Assembly: GCF_000721105.1 (NCBI RefSeq)
Contig: NZ_JOEV01000005.1
Span: 248,001-312,000, forward strand
Source of the DNA: Streptomyces cellulosae
Lineage (GTDB): Bacteria; Actinomycetota; Actinomycetes; Streptomycetales; Streptomycetaceae
Reading direction: 5' to 3'
DNA: 64,000 nt
The notes beneath the pieces are model-generated. The model was given only the letters and a program-made list of their open reading frames with translations, searched no databases and was not told the origin of the DNA. Positions 52,466 to 64,000 of this stretch are shown one piece after another (within the stretch, counting starts at the first letter, position 1; every line of letters begins with the position of its first letter). The position numbers and the translations under genes are program-made.

Positions 52466-52739
52466 GGTGCTCTCCTCTCGACAACCGTCACCACCGCCAC
52501 GACCACCTCGCTCTGTGAACGGCTGACGCCGGCCTCCCACACCAACTTCCTTGCGAGAGCCCACAGTTCGCCGGTCTGGAACAAGGAGGACGGCTACGGT
52601 GCGAACTACTGACAGCAGGAAACCACGTGTGTAGATTGCGGCCGTCGACAAAGTGCACAACATCGATCCTCCCGTACGACTCGTCCGCGTACCGCGATTA
52701 CTCACGCCATGCACACCTGCTTTCCGTCAGGAGGAGCCC

Positions 52740-53717
52740 ATGCGAAGGCGCGTTCTCGGGCTTGGCGCAGTACTGATCACCATCCTCGGTGCGGCCGGAT
52801 GCGGGTCCTCGGACCCCGGGTCGGGCGGCTCGTCCGCCTCGGGCGGGGGCGGGACCACCACGGTCAAGGTGGGCATCATTCCGATCGTCGATGTCGCACC
52901 GCTCTACCTGGGACAGCGCGAGGGCTTCTTCAGCAGCCGCGGCATCAAGCTGGAGATGGTGAGTGCCCAGGGCGGCGCGGCGATCATTCCCGGTGTCGTG
53001 AGCGGGCAGTTCCAGTTCGGGTTCAGCAACACGACATCGCTGATGGTCGCCCAGGTCAAGGGAGTTCCGGTCACGTCCGTGGCCAACGGCGCGGCCACCA
53101 ACGGCAAGGTGGGCGCCGACGTCACCGGCGTGGCGGTCAGGAAGGACAGCACCGTCAAGTCGGCCAAGGACCTCGCCGGACACACGGTCGCGGTCAACAC
53201 CCTCCAGAACATCGGCGACACCACGGTGCGCGAGTCGGTCCGCCGGGCCGGCGGCGACCCGGCCGGGGTCAAGTTCGTCGAGATACCGTTCGACCAGATG
53301 CCGGCCGCGCTGGACGGCGGCCGGGTCGACGCCGCCTGGATGGGCGAGCCCGCGCAGACGATCGCCAAGGCGCAGGGCGCCCGCATCGTGGCCTCGCCCT
53401 TCGCCGAGACGGACCCGAAGCTCACGGTGGCGACGTACTTCACCTCGACGCGGCTCACCGAGCAGAAGCCCGACCTGGTGAAGAGGTTCACCGAGGCGGT
53501 GACCGAGTCGCTGCGGTACGCCTCCGCCCACCCGGACGAGGCACGCCAGATCCTCACCACGTACACCAGGATCAGCGGCGACATCCTGAAGAACCTCACC
53601 CTGCCCAGTTGGCCACCCAGGGTCGACATGGCCTCGCTGGAAAAACTGGCCTCACTCGGTGAGAAGGACGGCCTCTTCGGCGGCAAGAAGCCCGACCTGG
53701 ATTCCCTGTTCCCCTGA
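52740..53717 (+). CDS. NitT/TauT-type substrate-binding lipoprotein
   Basis: This is a 325-residue lipoprotein. The lipobox is ILGAAGC, then a Gly/Ser linker. The fold is of the SsuA/THI5-like family: KVGIIPIVDVAPLYLGQREG, then FGFSNTTSLMVAQVKGVPVT and GGRVDAAWMGEPAQTIAKAQ. Such proteins bind sulfonates, nitrate, or pyrimidine precursors for an ABC importer. The ATG at 52740 follows AGGAGG. No permease or ATPase is adjacent, so it is an orphan. Confidence 0.88.
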   Translation: MRRRVLGLGAVLITILGAAGCGSSDPGSGGSSASGGGGTTTVKVGIIPIVDVAPLYLGQREGFFSSRGIKLEMVSAQGGAAIIPGVVSGQFQFGFSNTTSLMVAQVKGVPVTSVANGAATNGKVGADVTGVAVRKDSTVKSAKDLAGHTVAVNTLQNIGDTTVRESVRRAGGDPAGVKFVEIPFDQMPAALDGGRVDAAWMGEPAQTIAKAQGARIVASPFAETDPKLTVATYFTSTRLTEQKPDLVKRFTEAVTESLRYASAHPDEARQILTTYTRISGDILKNLTLPSWPPRVDMASLEKLASLGEKDGLFGGKKPDLDSLFP

Positions 53718-53771
53718 CCGTCCGGGAGGCAGGAGCGGGTCTGTGAACGTCGACGCGGGGCCCTGCCGTGG

Positions 53772-54038
53772 TCACGGTGTGTCGCCCCGCCAGTCGAAGC
53801 GGCGGGTGTCCTCGGCACGGGGTGTGTACAGGGTGTGCCCGCCGGGCCCGTGGGCGCCTATCTCGGTCGCCAGTGCCACGCCCTCGCGCAGCTCGTGGTC
53901 GGGCCGTCCGGTGACGTCCAGGAGCAGACCGTCCAGGGGCCCGCCGACCAGCTCCACGTAGAGGCGGCCGGGCCGGGGCCCGGCGTCGTCGTGGTCGGCG
54001 CCGTAGACGCGGCCACGCATGAACTCCAGCTCATCCAT
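53772..54038 (-). CDS. Hypothetical small protein
   Basis: This is an 88-residue protein starting MDELEFMRGRVYGADHDDAG. It contains RLYVELVGGPLDGLLLDVTG and TLYTPRAEDTRRFDWRG, and its composition is acidic. I do not recognise a family. The start is unsure: a TTG at 54068 and a GTG at 54062 extend it by 8-10 residues and have AGG upstream. It converges with the substrate-binding gene. Confidence 0.6.
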   Translation of the reverse strand: MDELEFMRGRVYGADHDDAGPRPGRLYVELVGGPLDGLLLDVTGRPDHELREGVALATEIGAHGPGGHTLYTPRAEDTRRFDWRGDTP

Positions 54039-54121
54039 GCCATGCAGGCTCGCATCCGCCACTGACAATCGACGCCTGCCGGTCCCCCGGAGGAAGTACG
54101 GTCCGCCCCGGCACGGGACGG

Positions 54122-54589
54122 TCAGCCGGCGGGCGGCATCGGGTCGTCCAGGAGCGGCAGGTGGGCCGTGATGCGCTTGCCGACCGGTTCGCGGCGCGCC
54201 GAGAAGCCCTGCACCACGGCCATCACGATCTCCAACCCGTGCTGCCCCACCCGCCCCGCGTCCGCCGCCCGCGCCACCGGCAGCACCGGGTCACTGTCCC
54301 AGACCTCGATCTCCACCACGGCCCCGGTCACCCGCAGACACAGCAGTGCCGGGCCCGGCGCGTACTTGCAGGCGTTGGTGACCAACTCGCTGACGACCAG
54401 CTGCGCCAGATCCATCGCGCGCTCGGTCACCGGCAGCCCGTACTCGGTCTGTACGCGAATGAGGAAGTCGGCCGCCACCCGCCGGGCCTCGGCGATCGAG
54501 CCGCTGTCCCCTTCCAGGGCTGCAGTGAACTCGGCCGAGCCGGGATCCGGGGCGAGTGAACGCTCCATCCCGTCGGGTTCCATCCGCAT
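54122..54589 (-). CDS. ATP-binding protein, RsbW/anti-sigma kinase-like
   Basis: This is a 155-residue GHKL ATPase domain. The N box is AMDLAQLVVSELVTNACKYA and the G box GRVGQHGLEIVMAVVQGFSA. The N-terminal 30 residues are acidic. ATG 54589 follows GAGAAG. It is a second member of the same class as 44738-45184, but no XRE or DUF397 gene lies next to it. Confidence 0.85.
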   Translation of the reverse strand: MRMEPDGMERSLAPDPGSAEFTAALEGDSGSIAEARRVAADFLIRVQTEYGLPVTERAMDLAQLVVSELVTNACKYAPGPALLCLRVTGAVVEIEVWDSDPVLPVARAADAGRVGQHGLEIVMAVVQGFSARREPVGKRITAHLPLLDDPMPPAG

Positions 54590-54803
54590 CACTACTTCTC
54601 TGGCCTGCACATCCGCGCGCATACCCCGCGAGCCCTTGTCCACACCCCCGGTAAGAAACCTTCGCGATGTTCTCGCCCGGGCGTCGGCCACCAGGCCGCG
54701 GGGCGCACCCGCGAACGTCATCAGCGCCTCGAACCGTGCAACCATCGCCGGTGGCAACGGTCGTCTCTGCGGGCGTACGGCCCTACCCGGAGGTGACTTT
54801 CGA

Positions 54804-56060
54804 ATGGCGCGACTGCGGCGGGTGCGAAGGACGGCACTCATGGCCGGCATGGCGATCCTCGTCGGGTGCTCGGACGCGCAGAACGCTCAGCCCAACGGCT
54901 CGGGTACGGGTGCCGGACCCGGCCCTGTCGCGTCGTCCACCGTGGCCCGTCCCGCCGTGGCCGTCACAGGGCCCTGGGGGGCGTGGACCAAGTCCCTCTC
55001 CGCGCGGGAGGCGTCCGGGACCTGTGGGGCCACGGCCCATCAGGTCGTGTGCAGTACCGCTCCCGACGGGCTCGTCGGGCGGTCCCGTGCCAGCGGCGCG
55101 GTCACCTGGAGCGTCCCGGCGACCGGCACCGGCGGCAAGAACGGCGGACTGGTCGTCGAGGCGGCCGACGAACGCGCTGTGACCATCGGCGGCCGAGTGC
55201 TGCGCGCCGCGAACCTGCGGACGGGCAAGGCGGCCTGGACCCACCGGCTGCCCTCCCAGCACTCCTACCTCAGCATCGCCGCGGCGCCCGGGACCGTGTA
55301 CGCCCTCGGCACCGGCGATTCCGTGCCGTCCGAGGGCTTCACGGACCTCGCTCTCGACGCGTTCCGGGCGTCCGACGGCGCACCTCTGTGGCAGAAGTCC
55401 GTCGACGCGGACCCCACTGGGGGGATCGCCGTGATCGGCGACCGGGTCTACACCACCGACGGCAAGAAGGCCACCGCCCGCGACGCCCGTACCGGCGACA
55501 CCGTCGCGACCAGCCCCTCGGCCCTCGAGTGCCCCCGCCTGATCTTCGGCGGCCGCTACCTGGTGTGCGCCGGGAGCCCGCTGTCCGCCGAGGACACCTT
55601 TCCGCCGCTGCGCCGTCTCGACCCGGCCACGCTCCAGCCGCTGGCGACCGCCGAGGACACCGGTATGAAGCCCGAACGGGGTGTGATCTCGTCCGACGGG
55701 GTGCTGGTGCTGCACGAGGACAGCGCGGAGGATCCGGGCGGCGGTACCTGGAACGCCTACGACCTCGAACACCACCGGAGACTGTGGAGTTACGACACCA
55801 CCACCGATGAAGCCGGCCTGGCCGGTGGGCGGTTCGTCACCTTCACCCCCGAAAACGCTTCGACCAGGGACCGGGTGATCACGATCGACCTGCGCGCCGG
55901 CCCGGACGGGACGGGAGCCGCCGCGCCGCGCATCGCCGCATGGTGTCCGCAGACGAAGAGCGGCGAATACCCCCTCCTCATCATGCCGGGAGCCGATTCG
56001 GGCCATGCCGTCGTCGAGCCGAGGAAGCACCGGGCCCTGCGCTCGATCCCGCTTCCCTGA
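54804..56060 (+). CDS. PQQ-like beta-propeller lipoprotein
   Basis: This is a 418-residue lipoprotein. The signal peptide carries basic residues (RLRRVRRTALMAGMAILVGC, cleavage before Cys). Blades carry PQQ-repeat patterns such as ANLRTGKAAWTHRLPSQHSY, LDAFRASDGAPLWQKSVDAD and GDRVYTTDGKKATARDARTG. Two cysteine pairs (near residues 75 and 82, and 250 and 260) could be disulfides. ATG at 54804 with CGGAGG. It may be a BamB-like scaffold or a sensor; no enzyme activity is implied. Confidence 0.82.
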   Translation: MARLRRVRRTALMAGMAILVGCSDAQNAQPNGSGTGAGPGPVASSTVARPAVAVTGPWGAWTKSLSAREASGTCGATAHQVVCSTAPDGLVGRSRASGAVTWSVPATGTGGKNGGLVVEAADERAVTIGGRVLRAANLRTGKAAWTHRLPSQHSYLSIAAAPGTVYALGTGDSVPSEGFTDLALDAFRASDGAPLWQKSVDADPTGGIAVIGDRVYTTDGKKATARDARTGDTVATSPSALECPRLIFGGRYLVCAGSPLSAEDTFPPLRRLDPATLQPLATAEDTGMKPERGVISSDGVLVLHEDSAEDPGGGTWNAYDLEHHRRLWSYDTTTDEAGLAGGRFVTFTPENASTRDRVITIDLRAGPDGTGAAAPRIAAWCPQTKSGEYPLLIMPGADSGHAVVEPRKHRALRSIPLP

Positions 56061-56062
56061 CA

Positions 56063-56096
56063 CCCGGGGCAGGCAGGTGCGACGCCCCTCCCCGGG
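56063..56096. terminator. Possible terminator between convergent genes
   Basis: CCCGGGG (56063-56069) pairs with CCCCGGG (56090-56096) across a 20-base loop. It sits between the propeller gene and the convergent membrane-protein gene. Confidence 0.35.
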
Positions 56097-56119
56097 AAGG
56101 ACCCCACAGGGGAACCCCC

Positions 56120-56482
56120 TCAGGCACCCTGCGGCCGCTGCCTGCGCGGGCCGCCGTGCGAACGGCGCAGGCGCTGCTGGAAGGCGCCGATGACGGTCGA
56201 CTGGATCAGCACGGAGAGGACGAGGGCGGTGTAGAAGAACCATCCTGGTACTTCGGCACCGGCCGACAGCAGCGTCTCGCCGGCGCTGAGGAAGAGGAAG
56301 AACGTGGGCGAGGCGAGGGCGATCAGGTAGACGCCGGAGAATGACGCGTCCTCGTGTGTCGAGACGAAGATCTGGTCCCAGGCGAGGAAGGCGGCGGCCG
56401 CCGCCACCAGGGCCAGATAGACGAGCGAGGCCGGGGTGGCGAAGGCGAGTCGGGCCAGGGTGCGCAGTCGTCGGGTGTTCAT
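56120..56482 (-). CDS. Small membrane protein, SCO4225-like
   Basis: This is a 120-residue protein with a basic start (NTRRLRTLARLAFATPAS) and three or four hydrophobic segments: SLVYLALVAAAAAFLAWDQI, SGVYLIALASPTFFLFLSAG and WFFYTALVLSVLIQSTVIGA. It ends in a basic tail. It resembles Streptomyces membrane proteins named after SCO4225; no function is known. There is a weak ribosome binding site before ATG 56482. Confidence 0.7.
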   Translation of the reverse strand: MNTRRLRTLARLAFATPASLVYLALVAAAAAFLAWDQIFVSTHEDASFSGVYLIALASPTFFLFLSAGETLLSAGAEVPGWFFYTALVLSVLIQSTVIGAFQQRLRRSHGGPRRQRPQGA

Positions 56483-56883
56483 GTCGGTCCCCCATCTGAA
56501 TGTTCAGGTCGCTTCCCAGCTTCGGCCGACAGGCCGCCGATTCCCTGAGTACGCCTACTCATTCGGCCCTGAGCAGCCATCCGCGTACGTCCTCACCCCC
56601 CTCCCCCATCCCCTCATCGACCCCGGCGTCGTCTCGGCCCCCCCCGCCGGCGCCGCGGCAAAGACGAGCAGCATGTCCGCGGCGACCGGCGACCGGCGAC
56701 CGGCGACTGGGCCGACGACCACATCGAACACACGCATGCGGTCCTCAACGCCCCGCGGATGCCCATGCGTTCCGGAACGCCTGCGGAATTGTCCGTGATC
56801 AGTAACAGACGGATCCCGCGGCGGTCTTTCTCCGTCCTCACAGCTGCAGGGGATACACGGAGACGACCGAGAACAGGGCGGAC
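56483..56883. other. 401-base intergenic region with short tandem repeat
   Basis: No gene is visible. 56683-56712 holds four close copies of an 8-base GACCGGCG unit. The 3' part presumably contains the deacetylase promoter, but I could not place one. A CGGAC ATG with no strong ribosome binding site begins the next gene. Confidence 0.6.
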
Positions 56884-57675
56884 ATGGCGCGGCATGGCGG
56901 GCGGGGATGGTACGGCCGGGTAATCGCGGCGGCGGTCGGGGTGACCGCGGTGGCCGCCGCGACGTCGGTATGGACGGCGCAGGCCGGTCCCGTCGACGGG
57001 CGGCAGGCGGGTGCGGGCGCCTCGGCGCGCCCCTCGGCATCGGGAGCCGCCGAGCCCGGCCGGGCGCCGGTGCCGGTGGAGATCGTCCATGCCTCGGACC
57101 GCGGCGCCCGGGGCGTCAACATCACCATCGACGACGGGCCGGACCCGGAGTGGACGCCGCAGGTCCTTCAGGTCCTGCGGGACAACGGTGTGAAGGCGAC
57201 GTTCTGCATGGTGGGCACGCAGGCCCAGGCGCATCCGGACCTCGTGATGGCCGTGGTGGCTGCCGGGCACCGGCTGTGCGACCACACGGTCTCGCACGAC
57301 ACCACCATGGACACCAAGTCCGACTCCTACCAGTCACAGCAGATTCTCGACGCCGAACGCATGATCACCAAGGCTTCGGGGGGCGTCCGGCCGCTGTACT
57401 ACCGGGCCCCCGGCGGTGCCTTCACCCCGTACAGCCGCCACCTCGCCGCTTCCCGGGGGATGCGGCCGCTGGGCTGGAACGTCGACTCCAAGGACTTCGA
57501 GCGTCCCGGCACCGACGCCATCATCTCCACCGTCGAGAACGAGGTCCCCAACGGCCCGACCCTCCTCTTCCACGACGCGGGCGGCGACCGCTCCCAGACC
57601 GTGGCCGCCCTGCGCGAGATCCTGCCGTGGCTGAAGCAGCAGGGTTACTCCTTCGGCTTCCCCGTGCTGCGCTGA
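56884..57675 (+). CDS. Polysaccharide deacetylase (CE4, NodB fold), exported
   Basis: This is a 263-residue enzyme with an N-terminal membrane anchor or signal (VIAAAVGVTAVAAATSVWTA, residues 13-32). The NodB motifs are NITIDDGPDPEWT (catalytic and metal Asp), GHRLCDHTVSHDTTMD (metal His pair) and YYRAPGGAFTPYSR, then a distal NVDSKDFERPG and LLFHDAGG. It probably deacetylates peptidoglycan or chitin-like glycans at the surface. A 26-bp duplication runs across its stop codon, leaving the coding end intact. Confidence 0.92.
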   Translation: MARHGGRGWYGRVIAAAVGVTAVAAATSVWTAQAGPVDGRQAGAGASARPSASGAAEPGRAPVPVEIVHASDRGARGVNITIDDGPDPEWTPQVLQVLRDNGVKATFCMVGTQAQAHPDLVMAVVAAGHRLCDHTVSHDTTMDTKSDSYQSQQILDAERMITKASGGVRPLYYRAPGGAFTPYSRHLAASRGMRPLGWNVDSKDFERPGTDAIISTVENEVPNGPTLLFHDAGGDRSQTVAALREILPWLKQQGYSFGFPVLR

Positions 57676-57708
57676 GCGCGACCTTCCCCGTGCTGCGCTG
57701 AGCGCGAC
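57657..57708 (+). repeat. 26-bp tandem duplication across the deacetylase stop
   Basis: Two exact 26-bp copies (57657-57682 and 57683-57708), starting CTTCCCCGTGCTGCGCTGAG, each contain the TGA stop. The first copy encodes the last residues FPVLR; the second is untranslated. Confidence 0.95.
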
Positions 57709-57779
57709 CCACCGCCTCCCCCGCGCGCGTTCGCACCACCGTGAACCAACCATAGGAACCACACGACCCCGGACGCGCC

Positions 57780-57816
57780 GGCGCCGGTGCCGGCCCGTGT
57801 GACCCGCACCGGCGCC
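57780..57816. terminator. Bidirectional terminator hairpin
   Basis: GGCGCCGGTGC and GCACCGGCGCC form an exact 11-bp stem with a 15-base loop. It lies between the convergent deacetylase and UvrA-like genes and can serve both. Confidence 0.7.
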
Positions 57817-57865
57817 GCCCCGGCGCTCCCCCGCTCGTCGCTCTCGGTGCCCGCGAGGGCCCCGG

Positions 57866-60265
<2,400 letters not shown>

Positions 60266-60424
60266 TCTGTCTCCATTTGTCGGGCGGAGCCGTCTGCGCG
60301 GTCTCCGTCGGCGTCGCCTGGCTCGATCCGATCGGCTTCGAGAGTATGTCCGGTTCCCCGTCGCCTCGGCCCGTCGCGCCCCTGAGCGGGCTGTGCGCGC
60401 AAGGCGGAAGGCGCGGGGCGGTGC

Positions 60425-60781
60425 TCAGCGGTCCTGGAGCAGCCCGAGGACGTTGCCGTCGGGGTCGGTGACGGTGGCCACCAGGCGGCCGCCGCCGACG
60501 TCGTGCGCGGGCTCGCGCACGGTGGCACCCGCCGCGGTCACCTCGGCCAGCTTCGCCTCGATGTCCGGGACGTGCCAGTAGGCCACCGGCGAGGTCATGC
60601 CCTGCGGTCCGCCGTTCGGCACCAGCCCGATGTGCTGGCCCTCGGCCTCGAAGCCGACGTAGTAGGACTCGTCGGCCTGCGGCGCCACGCCGAGCAGGGC
60701 GGCGTACACCGCCTTGGCCTTCGCCAGGTCGGACACGGGGTGCAGCACGGTCTTGATTCCCTGGGTGGAAGAGCCGGTCAT
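60425..60781 (-). CDS. VOC-family protein (glyoxalase/bleomycin resistance fold)
   Basis: This is a 118-residue single-module VOC protein. The paired beta-alpha units are visible as VLHPVSDLAKAKAVYAALLG and SPVAYWHVPDIEAKLAEVTA, closing with VATVTDPDGNVLGLLQD. Likely metal residues are His16 and the Asp/Glu set in the second half. ATG 60781 follows AGGAGTG. It could be a resistance protein or a small dioxygenase/isomerase. It is co-directional with and just upstream of the UvrA-like gene. Confidence 0.87.
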   Translation of the reverse strand: MTGSSTQGIKTVLHPVSDLAKAKAVYAALLGVAPQADESYYVGFEAEGQHIGLVPNGGPQGMTSPVAYWHVPDIEAKLAEVTAAGATVREPAHDVGGGRLVATVTDPDGNVLGLLQDR

Positions 60782-60954
60782 GTTCACTCCTGAGGTCGTG
60801 AGTCCGGTCGGACCCTGGCTCGACGCCCGCGTGAGGTGCGAGGCGTGAGGCGTGATGCCCATGGCAGTCACGCTAGCCACGACCCCGCGATCGGCGCTTC
60901 TCGATTCCTGACCGGTCTGCTCAGGGGCAGCGGCACGGCATCCCGCCCAGGGCT

Positions 60955-61488
60955 TCACGCATCGAACTCGGTGAGGTCGATGGCGTGGATGTGCAAGGGG
61001 TATCCGTGCACGGGGTGTTCGCTCTCGCGCTCCAGCGTCATGCCGAGTTTGCGGATGACGTTCTCGGAGGCCTCGTCACCGATCCGGCAGATGCTGATGA
61101 CACGGTCGAGGCCACGGTCCTGGAGGGCGAACTCCAGGGTGGCGTGGGCGGCTTCGGAGGCGTAGCCCTGGCCCCAGAACGGTGAGCCGAGCCGCCAGCT
61201 GATCGCCACGTCGGACGCCGCCTCCGGCGGGAAATCGGGCACGGACAGGCCCGTGAAGCCGGCCAGCTCCCCCGAGGCCAGCAGTTCGACGGCGAAGAGG
61301 CCGAAGCCCTCCTCGTCCCACTCCTCCTCCCAGCGCTCCATGGCCTCGGCCGTGTACTCCAGGTCGCGCACCGACCCGTCGTCGATCCAGTGCATGACCC
61401 GCGGGTCCGCGTTGATCTCCGCCATGGGCACGAGGTCGTCGTCGCGCCAGCGACGGAGGATGAGGCGGGGGGTGCGGATCTCGGTCAT
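60955..61488 (-). CDS. GNAT acetyltransferase (RimJ/RimL-like)
   Basis: This is a 177-residue GNAT protein. It begins RTPRLILRRWRDDDLVPMAE, as in RimJ/RimL-like enzymes, and has the acetyl-CoA motif GSPFWGQGYASEAAHATLEF followed by SENVIRKLGMTLERES. ATG 61488 is preferred over a longer frame from 61563 that runs into the argG promoter. Substrates are unknown (ribosomal protein N-terminus or a drug). It diverges from argG across 98 bases. Confidence 0.9.
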   Translation of the reverse strand: MTEIRTPRLILRRWRDDDLVPMAEINADPRVMHWIDDGSVRDLEYTAEAMERWEEEWDEEGFGLFAVELLASGELAGFTGLSVPDFPPEAASDVAISWRLGSPFWGQGYASEAAHATLEFALQDRGLDRVISICRIGDEASENVIRKLGMTLERESEHPVHGYPLHIHAIDLTEFDA

Positions 61489-61530
61489 GACGCCATCCTG
61501 CCAAGGCGGGGACCGCACGGGTAATCGCGG

Positions 61531-61550
61531 GCCGGGTTTCGCGACCCGGC
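61531..61550. other. Hairpin upstream of argG
   Basis: GCCGGGT and ACCCGGC pair exactly with a 6-base loop, immediately before the argG -35. It may limit transcription entering from upstream or act as a regulator site. The GNAT gene starts 43 bases away on the other strand. Confidence 0.45.
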
Positions 61551-61551
61551 T

Positions 61552-63032
<1,481 letters not shown>

Positions 63033-63081
63033 CGGTCCCGTCGAGCAGACCGCTCGGCACCACGCAGACGCACCACCGGAC

Positions 63082-63116
63082 AGGCCGGCTCGGCGCCCAC
63101 GGCGCCGCGTCGGCCT
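63082..63116 (+). terminator. argG terminator hairpin
   Basis: AGGCCG pairs with CGGCCT, and CGGCGCC with GGCGCCG, around a CAC loop with short internal bulges. It lies 50 bases after the argG stop and before the convergent small gene. Confidence 0.7.
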
Positions 63117-63155
63117 GCGCCGTTCCCCGGAGCCGCCCGGAAGCCCGGCCCGCTG

Positions 63156-63536
63156 TCAGGCCACGCGGGCCCGGCGGGGCACGGTCCGTGCGGGTACGGC
63201 CGGGGTGCGAGCGGGTACGGCCGGGGTGCGAGCGGGTACGGCCGGGGTGCGTGCGGGCCGGACACGGTAGGTCGTCCTGGTCGGATCGACGACCGCCTCG
63301 CCGAGAGTGATGCGTCCCGCGGAGTGCAGCGCGTCGCAGTCGACGGTGGACAGTGCGACGTAACAGCTCCCCCTCCCCGTATCGGCGTCGAACGGCTGCC
63401 AATAGCCGTATCTGCGGCGGCCGTCCGCGTGCACCGTGAGGAACACCGGGGTTCCGGGAGCGGAGACGCTGCGCAGGACCTCGGCACCAGCGGGGCCGAC
63501 CGGCGCGGAGGACCGACTGCGGTGGGGCAGGAGCAT
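63156..63536 (-). CDS. Small protein with C-terminal RTPAVPA repeats
   Basis: This is a 126-residue protein. The core (PGTPVFLTVHADGRRRYGYW, QPFDADTGRGSCYVALSTVD) looks like a small beta-rich domain of unknown family, ending in VDPTRTTYRVRPA. It is followed by three RTPAVPA heptads encoded by 21-bp repeats and a basic tail. ATG 63536 follows GGGGAGG. The tail resembles a flexible linker; the function is unknown. Confidence 0.65.
   Translation of the reverse strand: MLLPHRSRSSAPVGPAGAEVLRSVSAPGTPVFLTVHADGRRRYGYWQPFDADTGRGSCYVALSTVDCDALHSAGRITLGEAVVDPTRTTYRVRPARTPAVPARTPAVPARTPAVPARTVPRRARVA
63190..63252 (+). repeat. 21-bp tandem repeat, three copies
   Basis: Units at 63190-63210, 63211-63231 and 63232-63252 begin GCGGGTACGGCCGGGGTGCG and differ only in the last base. 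They encode the RTPAVPA heptads of the protein on the minus strand. Confidence 0.95.
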
Positions 63537-63814
63537 CGTCAGACCTCCCCGTGAGTGGCCCGCGGACCACGCCGCGGAAGAGTGGACGGAACCAGGCCCT
63601 GTGCCGGTTCGGGAGTGGACTGCATCTGCGGTGGCCTTCCTGGCGGGGACGCAGGATCGCCTACCCAGTGCGGACGATCTTGATCTCGCTCGCTCCGCAT
63701 TGTTCACCACACCACTGACATCGGTACTCGTGGACGGCTCAGGGCTGAGTCGCCGCAGGGAGGGTAGGTGAATCAAGACCGACAAATCCCCCGGTACCCG
63801 AGGAAGGAGCCACA

Positions 63815-63970
63815 ATGCCGCGCATGATGGAGCGCATCAAGCAGTTCGCGAGGAGCCCTCAGGGGCGGCGCACGGCCGGACAGGCGCGCCGGGCCGCGGC
63901 CGACCCCCGACGGCGGGCCCAGGCCCAGCGCCTGCTGGGCCGGCTCCGCGGACACCGCGGACACCACTGA
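63815..63970 (+). CDS. 51-residue Arg/Gln-rich basic protein
   Basis: This small gene begins MPRMMERIKQFARSPQGRRT and ends LLGRLRGHRGHH. It is strongly basic (about 15 arginines) and helical, and has no signal peptide. ATG 63815 follows GAGGAAGGAGC, a strong site, which together with the third-position GC bias supports it as real. Small basic proteins of this type occur in Streptomyces; the role may be DNA or RNA binding. Confidence 0.7.
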   Translation: MPRMMERIKQFARSPQGRRTAGQARRAAADPRRRAQAQRLLGRLRGHRGHH

Positions 63971-64000
63971 CCGCGTCAACGGACACGACAGGGCGGCCCG

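Noticed and set aside
56683..56712. Repeat array as an origin or binding-site cluster
   Set aside because: The 8-base GC units look like simple slippage; no DnaA boxes or replication gene are nearby.

Overview
The window is very GC-rich, with GC-biased third codon positions almost everywhere. It carries signatures typical of Streptomyces: an XRE regulator paired with a DUF397 protein, RsbW-like ATP-binding proteins, a DUF574-type methyltransferase, Tat-exported glycosidases, many ATGA/GTGA stop-start overlaps and strong AGGAGG-type ribosome binding sites. It reads as accessory chromosome (possibly an arm) of a Streptomyces. I see no tRNA, rRNA, CRISPR, transposase, prophage or plasmid origin.

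Layout. 0-1.5 kb: the start of a Tat-exported protein, then remnants of an aromatic meta-cleavage locus (hydratase and acetaldehyde dehydrogenase fragments, and an IclR regulator fragment). 1.5-4.4 kb: htpG overlapping a PfkB-type kinase gene. 4.5-9.0 kb: a PhyH-type dioxygenase with a small partner, a divergent AraC regulator, and a secreted GH29 alpha-L-fucosidase. 9.1-14.7 kb: three co-directional genes for an S9 peptidase, an AsnB-like amidotransferase of the N-acetylglutaminylglutamine type, and a YbdK/GCS2 carboxylate-amine ligase. 15.0-18.8 kb: an ABC transporter plus two-component operon. 18.9-24.8 kb: an FAD monooxygenase, a small secreted peptidoglycan-binding protein, a MarR-controlled DsbA/MBL/SnoaL operon, and an alpha/beta hydrolase with a clear promoter-operator. 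25.0-30.5 kb: an MFS exporter, a YfhO-like membrane protein, and a coiled-coil/winged-helix DNA-binding protein.

30.5-44.7 kb is a carbohydrate-use locus. Secreted GH106 and GH127 enzymes, a ROK repressor, a three-gene ABC sugar importer and a cytoplasmic GH38 alpha-mannosidase probably work as external trimming, import and internal hydrolysis. 44.7-47.5 kb holds a regulatory set (ATP-binding anti-sigma-like protein, XRE, DUF397, DUF574 methyltransferase). 47.6-54.6 kb holds GAPDH, a GlxA-type regulator, stress genes (OsmC, GlsB/YeaQ, cupin), a deleted methyltransferase joined in frame to a DUF952 protein, and an orphan substrate-binding lipoprotein. 54.8-64 kb holds a PQQ-propeller lipoprotein, a CE4 deacetylase, a UvrA-like protein, VOC and GNAT proteins, argG behind an ArgR-type palindrome, and two small basic proteins.

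The points most worth pursuing are the GCS2/AsnO/S9 cassette with its repeat-extended amidotransferase; the apparently leaderless, ArgR-boxed argG; the decayed aromatic locus with a probable micro-inversion; and the paired promoter-operator elements of the sugar, MarR and hydrolase operons. All functions are inferred by reading; no database search was run.
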